A stretch of 64,000 nucleotides of DNA from an uncultured Clostridia bacterium (GCA_944385925.1 CALWZE010000002.1:1-64000); one strand, 5' to 3'; counted from the first letter of the stretch, positions 1 through 10,744 are shown. The notes: a model not told the origin generated them from the letters alone. Numbers and translations are program-made.

Positions 1-1649
1 CCGATGTTCGGACCTTCCGGCGTCTCGATCGGGCACATGCGGCCGTAGTGGCTGTAGTGGACGTCGCGGACCTCAAATCCGGCGCGGTCACGGGAAAGGC
101 CGCCGGGTCCGAGCGCGGAAAGACGGCGCTTGTGGGTAAGCTCGGCAAGGGGGTTGGTCTGGTCCATGAACTGGCTCAGCGGCGAGGAGCCGAAGAACTC
201 CTTGATCGCCGCGACTACCGGGCGGATATTGATCAGTGACTGCGGCGTGACCTCTTCGCTGTCCTGTGCCTGAAGGGTCATGCGCTCACGGATATTGCGC
301 TCCATACGCGCAAAGCCGATGCGGAACTGATTCTGCAGCAGTTCGCCGACCGAGCGGATGCGGCGGTTGCCCAGATGGTCGATATCGTCTGTGGTGCCAA
401 CACCGACCGCCACATTGCACATGTAGTTGATGGTGGCCATGATATCGTCGATGGTAATGTGCTTGGGCACCAGCTCGTCCAGCCGGTTTTTGATGTTTTC
501 TTTAAGTTCCGTGTCGTTCAGGCTGCTGTCCAGTATCTCGCGCAGCACCGAAAAACGAACCTTCTCATTGATGCCAAGCTCGGTGCAGTCAAAATTCACA
601 AAGTCGTGAATATCAACCATGCCGTTGGAATAAACCTTGATTTCCTTGTCATTCTCCCCTTTGAGGTAGACCAGAGAAACACCGGCGGCAGCAATCTTGT
701 CGCCCAGCTCGCGGGTCACTTCCTCGCCGGGAGCCGCGAGCAGTTCGCCGGTCAGCGGCGCAACGACCTCGCGCGCAAGGGTATGGCCGACGATACGCGG
801 AACGATCGCCAGTTTTTTGTTGTACTTATACCGTCCGAACCGTGCCAAATCGTACCGGCGCGGATCGAAGAACAGGTTGTTGATGTGGCTGCGGGCACCG
901 TCAACGGTCGGCAGCTCGCCCGGACGCAGCTTGCGGTAGGTCTCCAGCAGGCCCTCTTCCTGGTTGGTCGTGGTATCCTTCGCGAGGGTCGCCGTGATGC
1001 GGTCATCCTCACCGAAAAATTCGATGATGTCCTCATTGGACGCAAGGCCGATCGCGCGCAGGAAAACGGTTACCGGCATCTTGCGGTTTTTATCAATACG
1101 AACATAAAAAACATCGTTCGTATCGGTCTCATATTCCAGCCAGGCACCGCGGTTGGGGATGACGGTCGCGTTGTACAGCTTTTTACCCGACTTATCGCGG
1201 GTCATGCCGTAATAGACGCCCGGCGAACGGACCAGCTGGGAGATTATGACGCGCTCTGCGCCGTTGATGACAAAAGTGCCGCTGTCGGTCATGAGCGGGA
1301 AATCGCCCATGAAGATATCCTGCTCCTTGATGGTGCCTGTCTCCTTGTTCAGAAGACGGGCGCGCACCTTGAGCGGCGCATTGTAGGTCGCGTCGCGCTC
1401 CTTGCACTCCTCGACCGAGTATTTCGGCGTTTCCTCCAGGCGGTAATCCACAAAGTCAAGCACGAGATTGCCGGTATAATCCTCGATGGTCGAGATGTCG
1501 CGGAACACCTCTTTCAAGCCCTCGTTTAAAAACCAGCGGTATGAATTTTTCTGTACCTCGATGAGGTTCGGCATTTCCAGAACCTCGTCGATATGCGCAA
1601 AGCTCATCCTCTCATTTTTTCCGAGTTTTACCGGATGTGCATTCAGCAT
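1..1649 (-). CDS. rpoB: RNA polymerase beta subunit, N-terminal 549 codons (cut by window start)
   Basis: Beta subunit of the core RNA polymerase. Reading the minus strand from the ATG at 1649 gives a continuous frame to the window edge, beginning [17 protein letters not shown] and carrying the beta-subunit N-terminal blocks. The rifampicin-binding cluster is present near the edge ([18 protein letters not shown], then [13 protein letters not shown]). The Asp, His and Ser residues whose substitution usually gives resistance are wild type, so by family knowledge the protein should be rifampicin sensitive. The C-terminal half and presumably rpoC lie outside the window. The start is supported by an AGGAGTGAGG ribosome site in the leader. 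Unusually, no rplJ/rplL precedes it; the gene has its own promoter about 150 nt upstream. Confidence 0.97.
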   Translation of the reverse strand, partial: MLNAHPVKLGKNERMSFAHIDEVLEMPNLIEVQKNSYRWFLNEGLKEVFRDISTIEDYTGNLVLDFVDYRLEETPKYSVEECKERDATYNAPLKVRARLLNKETGTIKEQDIFMGDFPLMTDSGTFVINGAERVIISQLVRSPGVYYGMTRDKSGKKLYNATVIPNRGAWLEYETDTNDVFYVRIDKNRKMPVTVFLRAIGLASNEDIIEFFGEDDRITATLAKDTTTNQEEGLLETYRKLRPGELPTVDGARSHINNLFFDPRRYDLARFGRYKYNKKLAIVPRIVGHTLAREVVAPLTGELLAAPGEEVTRELGDKIAAAGVSLVYLKGENDKEIKVYSNGMVDIHDFVNFDCTELGINEKVRFSVLREILDSSLNDTELKENIKNRLDELVPKHITIDDIMATINYMCNVAVGVGTTDDIDHLGNRRIRSVGELLQNQFRIGFARMERNIRERMTLQAQDSEEVTPQSLINIRPVVAAIKEFFGSSPLSQFMDQTNPLAELTHKRRLSALGPGGLSRDRAGFEVRDVHYSHYGRMCPIETPEGPNI

Positions 1650-1705
1650 AGACGCCCTCACTCCTATTCTCTTATTTTGAACTGGACATTTTTCACAAAC
1701 TGGTC

Positions 1706-1745
1706 CGAAAAACGGCGCGATTTCCGTCGATTTATCCGTTTTTCG
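1706..1745 (-). promoter_or_regulatory. Leader hairpin in the rpoB 5' untranslated region
   Basis: Perfect 10-bp inverted repeat (arms 1706-1715 and 1736-1745; CGAAAAACGG on the transcribed strand) around a 20-nt loop, between the rpoB promoter and start codon. There is no T-run after it, so it is not an intrinsic terminator. A role in control of rpoB is inference. Confidence 0.5.
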
Positions 1746-1799
1746 AGGGGGTTACAAAAGGTCTTTAGGCATTAAAACCCATTATAAAGCTAATTATAC

Positions 1800-1828
1800 A
1801 TTCTAATTTAACAACCAGGATTTGTCAA
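1800..1828 (-). promoter_or_regulatory. Sigma-A promoter of rpoB
   Basis: On the minus strand TTGACA (1828-1823) is separated by exactly 17 bp from TAGAAT (1805-1800). The transcript would begin near 1793 and have a leader of about 145 nt. Confidence 0.8.
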
Positions 1829-2093
1829 CAATTCTTTTTTGACGAGAATTGTCAAGATATTTCACAATTATTTTCGCAACTTCTCCGTACGTATCTCAGC
1901 ATGCATAGACATTGAATATTTTTCCGGATGATTTTCTCCCTTTATATTCTTGAATCTGGTTTTGTTTGTCCGTTCTTCCCGACAGTCCCCTTTTTGAAGC
2001 GGCTGCTGCAAGTAAAAGCAGCTTTCATCCACGGCAAAGCGAAAGCGGCGAACCTAGGTTCGCCGCCAAAAACTTTCCTGTTCTGTTTTTCGC
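1829..2093. other. Intergenic remainder upstream of the rpoB promoter
   Basis: With the rpoB leader this makes a 444-bp gap between rpoB and the Rrf2 gene. Apart from the rpoB promoter and leader hairpin I see no coding or structured element here; the short open frames lack ribosome sites. Confidence 0.5.
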
Positions 2094-2492
2094 TTACATG
2101 TGCAGCACCTGCTCAAAGGTGACTGCATTCAGCTTTTCGGTTATTGTTTTGGATATCTCCGCATAAACCGCGCGAAACGCGCAGCAGCTTCCATCCATCG
2201 AACACTCATGATCCCCTTTCAGACAACGGTTAAGCGCATAGGGTCCATCCACCGTTTCAATCACGTCATTCAGGGTAATCTGCGACGCCGGAAGCGCCAA
2301 TTCATATCCACCGTGCTGCCCTTTGAAGGATTTGACAATACCGCTGCCAACCAGCTTTCGCAAAATTTTCAGTGAGAATCTGAGCGAAACGCCCATATTT
2401 TCCGAGATATATTTCGCATCCCGGCGTTCTTTTTCCTGTGCAAGGCAGTAAACGATGCGCACGGCATAGTCTGCCTCCTGTGTCATATGCAT
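2094..2492 (-). CDS. Rrf2-family transcriptional regulator with a C-terminal cysteine cluster
   Basis: A 132-residue winged-helix regulator. The N-terminus (MTQEADYAVRIVYCLA) is the classic Rrf2 helix, followed by the recognition segment SLRFSLKILRKL and the wing GIVKSFKGQHGGYELA. The C-terminal half has CLKGDHECSMDGSCC, which matches the three-cysteine Fe-S ligand region of IscR/NsrR/RsrR-type members. The protein therefore probably senses redox state, NO or Fe-S status through a cluster. An AAAGGGGG ribosome site lies 8 nt before the ATG. It stands alone between rpoB and rpoD on the same strand, with no iscS/iscU or other usual target beside it, so its regulon cannot be read from context. 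Confidence 0.88.
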   Translation of the reverse strand: MHMTQEADYAVRIVYCLAQEKERRDAKYISENMGVSLRFSLKILRKLVGSGIVKSFKGQHGGYELALPASQITLNDVIETVDGPYALNRCLKGDHECSMDGSCCAFRAVYAEISKTITEKLNAVTFEQVLHM

Positions 2493-2605
2493 GATACGCG
2501 CCCCCTTTCTTCAGGTGTTATATCTTTTTTCTTCCCGCAGGCTTCGTCCGCACCGGCACTTTCCGGCAGGCGCGGACCCCGGCGGTATGGAATGTTCGTC
2601 TTAAA

Positions 2606-3676
<1,071 letters not shown>

Positions 3677-3699
3677 TCCTTCATTACCTCACTGGTTAA

Positions 3700-5448
3700 T
3701 TAATTTTCCTGTCTCTTTTTTTCAATCAGTTCCCGCAGCGCCGCCGCATCCATCGTCTTCAATTGCTCAGAGCTCGGCGCTTCCCGGTTTTTGACAATTT
3801 TTTCGATTAGAAAATCCGCGTCTGCCGCACTGTAATTGATCCCGTCGGTTTCGGCCAGAATGCCCGAAAGCAGCGCCGTCTGAGAAGATTCCAGCACCGC
3901 GGCAAGCGACCCCATGCCGGAGAACTCTTCCCGACCAATCAATTCGCAGAGCGCTTTGTATACCGCGCCCTCCTGTTCGTTTTGGAAATCCTCCGGACGC
4001 ACCTGTTCAGCCACTGCCTCGCAAAGATCCGGGCTGCGATAAAGCAACGCGATCAGATTGCGGCCCGCAGAAGCCGCCGCAAGCCGCTTTCCGCCCAGGC
4101 CATGGATATTATAGCGTTCCCCGACGCCGCGCACAAGCCGCTCGCTTTCCTCGCGCGCCTGTTTGGCGCGGCTGCGCCGCCGCAGCGCGTCGGCCTGCAG
4201 AAGCACCGCCTCACGCGACACACCCATATCCTGCGCAACACGGCCGGCATACAGGTCCCGTTCGGTCGGGGAAAGCGTCCGGGCAAGGATCTCTGCGGCT
4301 TCCCTGAGATACTGCACCCGCCCGTTATCGGTTTCGGTATCGTATTTTGCGCGGGCACGGCGCAGCTCATATTCAATCGAGTTGCTCGATCCCTCAATGA
4401 GCGCCCGAAACTTGTCGGCGCCGTAGGTCTTTATATATTCGTCGGGATCCTTCGCCCCCTCGATTTTCAGCACCTTGACCAGGATATTGGTGTTTTTGAA
4501 CAGATCAATGGCACGGCGGGTCGCTTTCTGCCCCGCACCGTCTCCGTCGTATGCGAGCACTACTTCGTCGGCATACTGGGATATAATTCGCACCTGTTCT
4601 TCGGTCAGCGCCGTACCACATGCGGCGATTGCATTGTCGAACCCTGCCTGATGCACCGCGATAACATCCATCTGCCCTTCGCAAAGGATAAGCCGGCGGG
4701 TGTCGGTGTTTTTTGCAATGTTCATTGCAAAAATCGCGCGCGATTTTTTAAAGATCAGCGTATCTCTGGTATTGAGATATTTCCGGTTGTCGCCGGCGAC
4801 CGTGCGGCCCGAAAATGCAATCACGTTGCCGCGCAGATCAAAAATCGGAAACATGACCCGCTCGCGGAAGAAATCATAAACCGATCCTTTTTCACTGCGG
4901 GTACACACCCCGGCGTCCACCATTTCCTCGTCCTTATACCCCTGCGCGCGCAGATGATCCCGCAGACTGTTCCAACCGTTTGCCGCAAAACCGATCCCGA
5001 ACTTTTTTATATAAGCGTCGGTCAGCCCGCGCCGCCGCAGGTAAGCGCGCGCCTGACGGCCGGCGTCTGAGTTAAGGGTGCTGAAAAAGTACCGGGCTGC
5101 CAGTTTATTGATTTCGAAAGCCCGTTTGCGCCGCATAAAGCCGGAATCGTCCGCTTCCTGCGGCATCTGCATTCCCGCACGGGACGCAAGCAGCCGCACC
5201 GCCTCAATATAATCCAGGTTTTCCCGCTGCCGGATAAAAGTGATAACATCGCCGCCGGCGCCGCATCCAAAGCAATAGTAGCTCTGCGTATCGGCGTACA
5301 CCGTAAAGCTCGGCGTTTTTTCATTGTGAAACGGACAAAGTCCCGTATAAAGCCGCCCTCGCCGTTTCAGTGGGACATAGCTGCCGATCACCTCCACAAT
5401 ATCGCTGTGGTCATGCAGTTCCTGTAAAAATGACTGCGGCAATGCCAT
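3700..5448 (-). CDS. dnaG: DNA primase
   Basis: Synthesises RNA primers at the replication fork. The product is 582 residues. The N-terminal CHC2-type zinc ribbon is complete (CPFHNEKTPSF and YYCFGCGAGGDVITF). The catalytic core with its Toprim fold follows (LILCEGQMDVIA with the metal-binding glutamate, and VVLAYDGDGAGQKA). A C-terminal DnaB-interaction region comes last. I place the start at ATG 5448 rather than the in-frame GTG 9 nt upstream, because GGAGGTGAGGCGT gives the right spacing to the ATG. It lies between dgt and rpoD in the sigma operon, tying replication initiation to the housekeeping sigma factor as in other Bacillota. Confidence 0.97.
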   Translation of the reverse strand: MALPQSFLQELHDHSDIVEVIGSYVPLKRRGRLYTGLCPFHNEKTPSFTVYADTQSYYCFGCGAGGDVITFIRQRENLDYIEAVRLLASRAGMQMPQEADDSGFMRRKRAFEINKLAARYFFSTLNSDAGRQARAYLRRRGLTDAYIKKFGIGFAANGWNSLRDHLRAQGYKDEEMVDAGVCTRSEKGSVYDFFRERVMFPIFDLRGNVIAFSGRTVAGDNRKYLNTRDTLIFKKSRAIFAMNIAKNTDTRRLILCEGQMDVIAVHQAGFDNAIAACGTALTEEQVRIISQYADEVVLAYDGDGAGQKATRRAIDLFKNTNILVKVLKIEGAKDPDEYIKTYGADKFRALIEGSSNSIEYELRRARAKYDTETDNGRVQYLREAAEILARTLSPTERDLYAGRVAQDMGVSREAVLLQADALRRRSRAKQAREESERLVRGVGERYNIHGLGGKRLAAASAGRNLIALLYRSPDLCEAVAEQVRPEDFQNEQEGAVYKALCELIGREEFSGMGSLAAVLESSQTALLSGILAETDGINYSAADADFLIEKIVKNREAPSSEQLKTMDAAALRELIEKKRQEN

Positions 5449-5511
5449 ACGCCTCACCTCCGTTCCGCGCGCCGCTTCTTTTCCTCAGCAATAAATTTTC
5501 TGTTTTATCAT

Positions 5512-6516
5512 TCAGCGCAGTGACCAGGCTTTCGGAATAAAGAGTTCCTCAAAGCAATGGGTCGCATACAGATCGGTCATACCGGAAATGTAATCCGTCA
5601 CTGCCCGCTGTGCGCCCTCTTCTTCGGCCACCTGCTGGTAAAAAGGGGTCATGCGGTCGGTGTGCCGCACATAAAACTCGTATAACGCCGCAACCAGGTC
5701 AAACACCTTATGTTCCTCCGCTTTGGCAGCGCCGGACTCATCCAGATAAACCCGCGCAAACATAAAGCGGTACAGTTCGTCATAGGCTTCCTTTACCTCG
5801 CCGGTAAAAGAAAAACCGCCGTCAAAATTCCGCACAAGATGATCGATCAGTGTCGTGATGCGGCGGGATTTTCGGGAACCAAGAACCTCCCGCACGATTT
5901 GCGGCAGGTCTTCTTCCCGCAGCACTCCGGCCGTGATCGCATCCTCCACATCGTGGTTGAGATAGGCAATTCGGTCGGCGTGGCGCACCAGCTGCCCTTC
6001 CAGCGTATGCGCCCATTCGCCCCGGGTATGGCAGCGGATGCCGTCGATCGTTTCCCATGTCAGGTTCAGCCCGCGCCGATTGCGTTCCAGCTTTTCCACC
6101 ACCCGCACGCTCTGCTCATAATGAGTAAATCCGCCCGGACACAGCTTGTCCAGCGCCCGCTCGCCCGCATGGCCGAAAGGCGTGTGGCCAAGATCATGTC
6201 CCAGACTGATCGCCTCGGTGAGATCCTCGTTCAGCCGCAGCGCACGCGCGATCGTCCTTGCAATCTGGCTGACCTCCAATGTGTGGGTCAGCCGCGTGCG
6301 GTAATGATCCCCCATCGGCGACAAAAAGACCTGGGTTTTCTGCTTAAGCCTGCGAAAAGTCTTGCAATGGATGATCCTGTCCCGGTCACGGCAGAAATCC
6401 GTCCGGATGTCGCATTTTTCCTCAGGATAGGCGCGTCCGCGGCTGTCAGCCGCCTTGGCCGCAAAGCTGCAAAGTACCTGCCGCTCAATTTCTTCCGTTC
6501 TTTCGCGGATGGTCAA
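5512..6516 (-). CDS. dgt: dGTP triphosphohydrolase-like HD-domain protein
   Basis: Deoxynucleoside triphosphate triphosphohydrolase, which removes triphosphate from dGTP and related dNTPs. The 334-residue product has the HD metal site: His in THTLEVSQIAR, the HD pair in ISLGHDLGHTPFGHAGE, and a downstream Asp in ADRIAYLNHDVEDA. The conserved DIRTDFCRDRDRIIH segment lies at the N-terminus. I start it at TTG 6516 (LTIRERTEEIERQ): this matches the family N-terminus, and an AGGGGG ribosome site lies 8 nt before it. A longer reading begins at another TTG at 6540. It is the first gene of dgt-dnaG-rpoD, 63 bp upstream of dnaG. Confidence 0.93.
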   Translation of the reverse strand: MTIRERTEEIERQVLCSFAAKAADSRGRAYPEEKCDIRTDFCRDRDRIIHCKTFRRLKQKTQVFLSPMGDHYRTRLTHTLEVSQIARTIARALRLNEDLTEAISLGHDLGHTPFGHAGERALDKLCPGGFTHYEQSVRVVEKLERNRRGLNLTWETIDGIRCHTRGEWAHTLEGQLVRHADRIAYLNHDVEDAITAGVLREEDLPQIVREVLGSRKSRRITTLIDHLVRNFDGGFSFTGEVKEAYDELYRFMFARVYLDESGAAKAEEHKVFDLVAALYEFYVRHTDRMTPFYQQVAEEEGAQRAVTDYISGMTDLYATHCFEELFIPKAWSLR

Positions 6517-6593
6517 GCTGCTCACCCCCTCATAAAACAATATACGACAAAGCCGGTGTGTTTTCCTTCAAACTTTTTCGATTTTTTTGTTCT

Positions 6594-7241
6594 TTATTCT
6601 ATTGAGACACACTCAAACCTTGTTTCAACATAAACAGGCAGACTGCTGCCGCGGGTCAGCTCCCGCACATCTTCACAAAGCTTGTCTCCTTTTTCCTGCG
6701 CAAGCGCTACCGTCAGGCTCACTTTATCAGTAAAAGCGCTGTCGGTTACCGCCGCGCCGCTGTCCCGCAGCAGCCGCTCCAGCCGGTCATAATCCCCATA
6801 GCCGCATTCCAGCGTATAAATACAGCAAGGCGCCATGGTCGCGACGCCCGCCGCGTGCACCGCGATGCTTGCGCCCTCTCCGTAAGCGCGCACAAGTCCC
6901 CCAGTGCCGAGAAGGGTACCGCCGAAATAGCGCACTACCACAATGACAGCATCCACAATCCGGCCTCGTTCCAACACATTGAGCACCGGCAAACCCGCCG
7001 TGCCGGATGGTTCGCCGTCGTCGGTATAGCGCAGCAGATGATCCTGCCGCAGATTATATGCCCAGACGTGATGATTCGCGGTTTTGTGCATGTTTTTAAT
7101 TTTTGCAATAAACTCCAGTGCCTGCTGCTCGGAACACACCGGCGCGCAGTAACCGATAAATCGGGACCGTTTTTCGGTAAATTCAGCTTCCCCCTGCTGC
7201 GCAAGCGTGCGGTAAGGGAGCTGGTTTTTCTTTTCCTCCAT
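6594..7241 (-). CDS. yigZ: YigZ/IMPACT (UPF0029) family protein
   Basis: A 215-residue member of the YigZ/IMPACT family, a two-domain protein of uncertain role linked in the literature to translation control. The N-terminal domain has EKRSRFIGYCAPV and the signature HHVWAYNLRQD, then TDDGEPSGTAGLPVLN and VVRYFGGTLLGTGGLVRAYG. The C-terminal ferredoxin-like domain follows. The start at 7241 (MEEKKNQLPY) is chosen because GAGGAGG lies just upstream; 22 more in-frame codons precede it but lack a ribosome site and do not resemble the family. It sits 78 bp upstream of dgt on the same strand and may be the first gene of that transcript. Confidence 0.93.
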   Translation of the reverse strand: MEEKKNQLPYRTLAQQGEAEFTEKRSRFIGYCAPVCSEQQALEFIAKIKNMHKTANHHVWAYNLRQDHLLRYTDDGEPSGTAGLPVLNVLERGRIVDAVIVVVRYFGGTLLGTGGLVRAYGEGASIAVHAAGVATMAPCCIYTLECGYGDYDRLERLLRDSGAAVTDSAFTDKVSLTVALAQEKGDKLCEDVRELTRGSSLPVYVETRFECVSIE

Positions 7242-7923
7242 CCGGCTGGCCTCCTCTTCTGGCTGTTTTCCGCCCCGCGTTATTTGCCGGGCGGCTGATC
7301 GGGTCACGGCTTATCCTGAGACGCTTTTGTGTGTGCCGCAGCACCAATCTTTTAAAACGGTTATTTGTCCGGCGGCTTTGCGCCTGTTCATTGCTGCTGC
7401 CCGGTTTTTCCGTTCACCGTTCCCGAAAAGCGCTGCGGTCGCATTATCTGCGCAAATCATCGCATCGGCTAAATCATACTTTGCGAAGGCCGGGAATCCT
7501 GTTTTGAATATGACAGGACGCGCAGCCCTTTCCCTGACGTCCGCCGGCCGACGCCTTGCCCCATACGCCTTTCAAAAGGCGGTTTCTTTAATAATATTTT
7601 CCCGGTTAACCTAAAGCTTTTCTGCACTTTCCGACGCTTTGGACGCCGTTTTGCGCCGAAGCGAATAGTCAGCCCCCCGGCTTAGCCGTGCTTGCGTAAG
7701 CCCCGGGAGGGTCTCATATGGGCAAAGTGATCAAAAGGCGCTGGATCATCTGCTTTTTCATCGCTTATAAAGCAGCCGGTAAACGGGCTCTGCTCTTCCA
7801 AAATCAATATTTTGATTACCACAAAGTTTTCGATTTTTCCCGCTTCGCTCGATGCTTGAAGCTATAGTTTTATCGCCCCCGACAGAACCGTGGGTTTGCA
7901 TGTATGCTCAAGCAGACAAAACG
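7242..7923. other. Unassigned 680-bp intergenic region
   Basis: No convincing gene. A 95-codon plus-strand frame at 7327-7614 has no ribosome site and does not look like a protein. A C/G-rich imperfect hairpin lies at about 7672-7710 (CCCCCGGCTTA pairing with TAAGCCCCGGGAGG). I looked for RNase P, tmRNA, SRP and T-box signatures on both strands and did not recognise any. Confidence 0.4.
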
Positions 7924-7955
7924 AAATAAAGAGCCACGGGGAAGACCCGTGGCTC
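7924..7955 (-). terminator. Intrinsic terminator of rpmE
   Basis: Perfect 10-bp stem (GAGCCACGGG, 7931-7940, with 7946-7955), a 5-nt loop, and TTTATTT on the transcribed minus strand, right after the rpmE stop. Confidence 0.92.
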
Positions 7956-7963
7956 TTCGCTTG

Positions 7964-8164
7964 TTATTCCATGTTGAAGCGCTTCTTGAAACGATCTACA
8001 CGTCCGCCGGTATCGACGAGCTTCTGCTTGCCGGTATAGAACGGGTGGCATTTAGAACAGATTTCAACACGAATATCCTTACGAGTCGATCTCGTCTTAA
8101 TGACCTCGCCGCAAGCGCAGGTGATCGTCGTCTCCTCGTACTTGGGATGGATGCCTTCTTTCAC
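7964..8164 (-). CDS. rpmE: 50S ribosomal protein L31 (zinc-binding form)
   Basis: Large-subunit ribosomal protein of 66 residues. The sequence [14 protein letters not shown] is typical of L31. The four zinc-ligand cysteines of the C+ form are present (CACG and [13 protein letters not shown]). Zinc-containing L31 is usually the paralog made when zinc is plentiful. Translation starts at GTG 8164 with AGGTGAC upstream. It is a single-gene unit with its own sigma-A promoter and a strong terminator. Confidence 0.97.
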   Translation of the reverse strand: MKEGIHPKYEETTITCACGEVIKTRSTRKDIRVEICSKCHPFYTGKQKLVDTGGRVDRFKKRFNME

Positions 8165-8200
8165 TGAATGTCACCTCTTTTTGTTCACAATTGCTATAAG

Positions 8201-8229
8201 ATAATAGCATATAAAATCGAGCAATGCAA
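8201..8229 (-). promoter_or_regulatory. Sigma-A promoter of rpmE
   Basis: Minus-strand TTGCAT (8229-8224), 17-bp spacer, TATTAT (8206-8201), extended by TGC before the -10 box. Transcription would start about 35 nt before the GTG. Confidence 0.75.
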
Positions 8230-8337
8230 GCATTTTTTCCGAAATGCGGCGATTTTTTCCGGGCAAACGGTCTGTTTCGCTCTTACAAAGCCGCTTTGCG
8301 CTTGTTGAAGCGCCCTAAATTCCCTTCAGCGCCAGCA

Positions 8338-10053
8338 TTACGCCAGTCCGAGCAGCGCTTTCATATCCGCAGCAACTTCGTCCAGGGTCTGCTCTGAACC
8401 TGCCGCCGTGTTTTCCTTCGCCGTCATGTACAGCTTCATCTTTGGCTCGGTGCCGCTCGGCCGCACGATCACAGCCGCGCCGCCGGCAAGACGCAGCTCG
8501 CAAACCGAGGCCGAAGGTAAACCAAGCGATTCGCGCGCACCGGTCAGGACGTCGGTCCGCGTTCCCGCACGGTAATCCAGCACCTGCTCGACCTTGCGGC
8601 CTGCCACTGCGGCGGGCGGAGCCGCAAACAGGTCATCCATTACTTTTGCCATCTTTGCCGGGCCGTCCAGTCCCGCAAAGGCAAAATTCAGTACCCGGTT
8701 GCGATAGTAGCCATACTCCTCATACAGCTTTTCAAGCACTTCATACGGAGTTGTTCCCTGCGACTTGTAATAGGCCGTCATCTCGCACATAAGCATGGAC
8801 GCAAATACCGCATCCTTATCGCGGACATAGCCGCCCGCAAGATAACCGCAGCTTTCCTCAAAACCGAATATAAACCGCTCGGTCTCACCCGCCTGCTCCA
8901 GATGCAGGATCTGCTCGCCGATATATTTAAATCCGGTCAGAACCACCCGCATCTCGACGCCGTTGCGCCGTGCGATTTCCGCCGCCAGCGGTGTGGAAAC
9001 GATGCTCTCTACCGCAACCGGACCCGAAGGCATGCTGCCCGTCGCTTTGCGCGCTTTGATTATATAATCCAGCAGCAATACGCCGACTTCGTTTCCGCTG
9101 AGAATCTTGTATTCCTCTTTATCCCTGACCGCAACGCCGATTCTGTCTGCATCCGGGTCGGTCGCAATGAACAGATCCGGTTTTTCCTGCTCACACAGCG
9201 CAAGCCCCAGGCGCAGCGCCTCTTTTGTCTCGGGATTGGGGTAAGTGCAGGTCGGGAAATTGCCGTCCGGCATTTCCTGCTCGGCAACGACAGCGATATC
9301 CTTGACCCCTATGTCCGCAAGCACGCGCCGCACAGGCTCGTTGCCGGTTCCGTTCAGCGGCGAATATACCAGTTTTATCGGATGCGCGGCGCAGATCCCG
9401 GGATTAACCTGCTGTTTTTTGACCTCTTCATAGTAGCGCTCGATAACCGCATCGCCAATATAACGGATGCTACCGGCGGCGAGACCCTCTTTAAAGTCGA
9501 TCTTTTTGACTCCTTCAAACTCATCCACCGACTGAATCTTGCGATAAACCCAGTCCGCGTTCTCCTCGGTCATCTGGCAGCCGTCCTCGCCGTACGCCTT
9601 GTATCCGTTATATTCGGCCGGGTTATGGCTCGCGGTGATCATGACACCCGCGCGTGCGCCCAGCTCTCGCACCGCGAAAGAAAGCATCGGGGTCGGCATC
9701 AGCCGGTCATAAATCCACGCGGTTATCCCGTTGGCCGCAAGCACGCCGGCAACCTCTTCGCCAAAACGCGTGCTCATATTTCTTGAATCATAGGCAATCG
9801 CAACACAGCCGCCGCCAAACCGCTCATTGACATAATCGGCCAGTCCCTGCGTTGCGCGGCGCACGGTGTAAATATTCATCCTGCTGGTTCCGGCGCCCAA
9901 CACGCCGCGCAGCCCTGCCGTACCAAAGGTAAGCGCTGTGGAAAAGCGGGCCTTCTGCTCCAGATCATCGTTCCGAATCGCCGCAAGCTCCGCACAGATA
10001 TCGGGATCGGTCGCCTGCTGCGACCAACGTGCATATTCCTCGAGATACGCCAT
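8338..10053 (-). CDS. pgcA: Phosphoglucomutase/phosphomannomutase (alpha-D-phosphohexomutase)
   Basis: Interconverts glucose 1- and 6-phosphate (or the mannose forms), feeding UDP-glucose and cell-envelope sugars. The 571-residue length and order of domains match the long PgcA type of Bacillota. The active-site phosphoserine loop is TASHNPAEYNGYKAY, the metal loop DPDADRIGVAV, the sugar-binding loop GFEESCGYLAG, and the phosphate-binding loop RPSGTEPKMKLY. AAAGGGTGG precedes the ATG. It has its own promoter and no close partner. UDP-glucose made through this step could supply the GT4 glycosyltransferase at 19-20 kb (inference). Confidence 0.95.
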   Translation of the reverse strand: MAYLEEYARWSQQATDPDICAELAAIRNDDLEQKARFSTALTFGTAGLRGVLGAGTSRMNIYTVRRATQGLADYVNERFGGGCVAIAYDSRNMSTRFGEEVAGVLAANGITAWIYDRLMPTPMLSFAVRELGARAGVMITASHNPAEYNGYKAYGEDGCQMTEENADWVYRKIQSVDEFEGVKKIDFKEGLAAGSIRYIGDAVIERYYEEVKKQQVNPGICAAHPIKLVYSPLNGTGNEPVRRVLADIGVKDIAVVAEQEMPDGNFPTCTYPNPETKEALRLGLALCEQEKPDLFIATDPDADRIGVAVRDKEEYKILSGNEVGVLLLDYIIKARKATGSMPSGPVAVESIVSTPLAAEIARRNGVEMRVVLTGFKYIGEQILHLEQAGETERFIFGFEESCGYLAGGYVRDKDAVFASMLMCEMTAYYKSQGTTPYEVLEKLYEEYGYYRNRVLNFAFAGLDGPAKMAKVMDDLFAAPPAAVAGRKVEQVLDYRAGTRTDVLTGARESLGLPSASVCELRLAGGAAVIVRPSGTEPKMKLYMTAKENTAAGSEQTLDEVAADMKALLGLA

Positions 10054-10103
10054 AAGATTCCACCCTTTCGGTTTAGAAATAGAATGGGATATATACTGTT
10101 ACG

Positions 10104-10132
10104 ATTATATTGGTTTCTCCGCTGCAAGTCAA
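10104..10132 (-). promoter_or_regulatory. Sigma-A promoter of pgcA
   Basis: Minus-strand TTGACT (10132-10127), 17-bp spacer, TATAAT (10109-10104), about 45 nt upstream of the start codon. Confidence 0.82.
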
Positions 10133-10744
10133 CGCGAACAAACGGTTTAAGGCCGGAAAAGCCCATTCTCCGCCTTTCCCGCTTTCACGCCGATTCCGGC
10201 TTTGGAAAACAGAAAGATCTTTCGGTCTGAAACCATTCCGATGTTTTTACGGCATAGAACGGACGTGTCGAAAATCGGCGCGCAAAGCATAAAATTTACT
10301 CTTACCTTTTTCCGCGACAAGGTAATTTGTAAACAGGATTTTCCCACGCTCAGCATGCAGCGCGGCCTGCTGTATGGCTCTGCTGCGGTGCCTTGTACAT
10401 GGCCTGTTTTGTTTTTCATTCGATTTCTGCAATCCCGTGCATTCGGTTTTCTTGGTTCATTACGCCTTTTCACAAAGTTGACATCCCAAATGCAACGCTA
10501 TGCTGAAAAGGTATGCATATGCATGTGACATATCCTCTAATAAATACAAAGCCTCCGTTTTCACTGGATACCTAAAAAGAAATCACCTGAAAGCCATAAG
10601 TACGCCTTGAAACTGAAGCACAAGTATTGCAGCCTTATTTAACTCCCTTATCTGTATGCGCCTGTTTCCTGTGGTGACTCTCTAAAAAAGGTACTGCACT
10701 CCCCTGCCCGTGGCTGATTTATCACGCCGGTCAGGTACAAATAT
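10133..10744. other. Unassigned 610-bp intergenic region
   Basis: Opposing 108-codon frames overlap here (10202-10528 plus, 10147-10473 minus). Neither has a ribosome site or family-like sequence, and I treat both as chance. No RNA gene was recognised. Confidence 0.4.

Noticed and set aside
375..1529. 384-codon plus-strand frame
   Set aside because: It lies opposite rpoB; the minus strand reads as a clear beta subunit through the same bases.
3982..5070. 362-codon plus-strand frame
   Set aside because: Antisense to dnaG, which has all primase motifs; high G+C third positions create such mirror frames throughout the window.
10202..10528. 108-codon plus-strand frame in a gene-free region
   Set aside because: No ribosome site, an overlapping minus-strand frame of equal length, and no protein-like features.
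10540..10600. Sequence resembling the ACGCAAAGCCTCCG core of a cyclic-di-GMP riboswitch
   Set aside because: Only a short match (ACAAAGCCTCCG); the paired P1, the GGGCAAACC block and the tetraloop receptor are not present.
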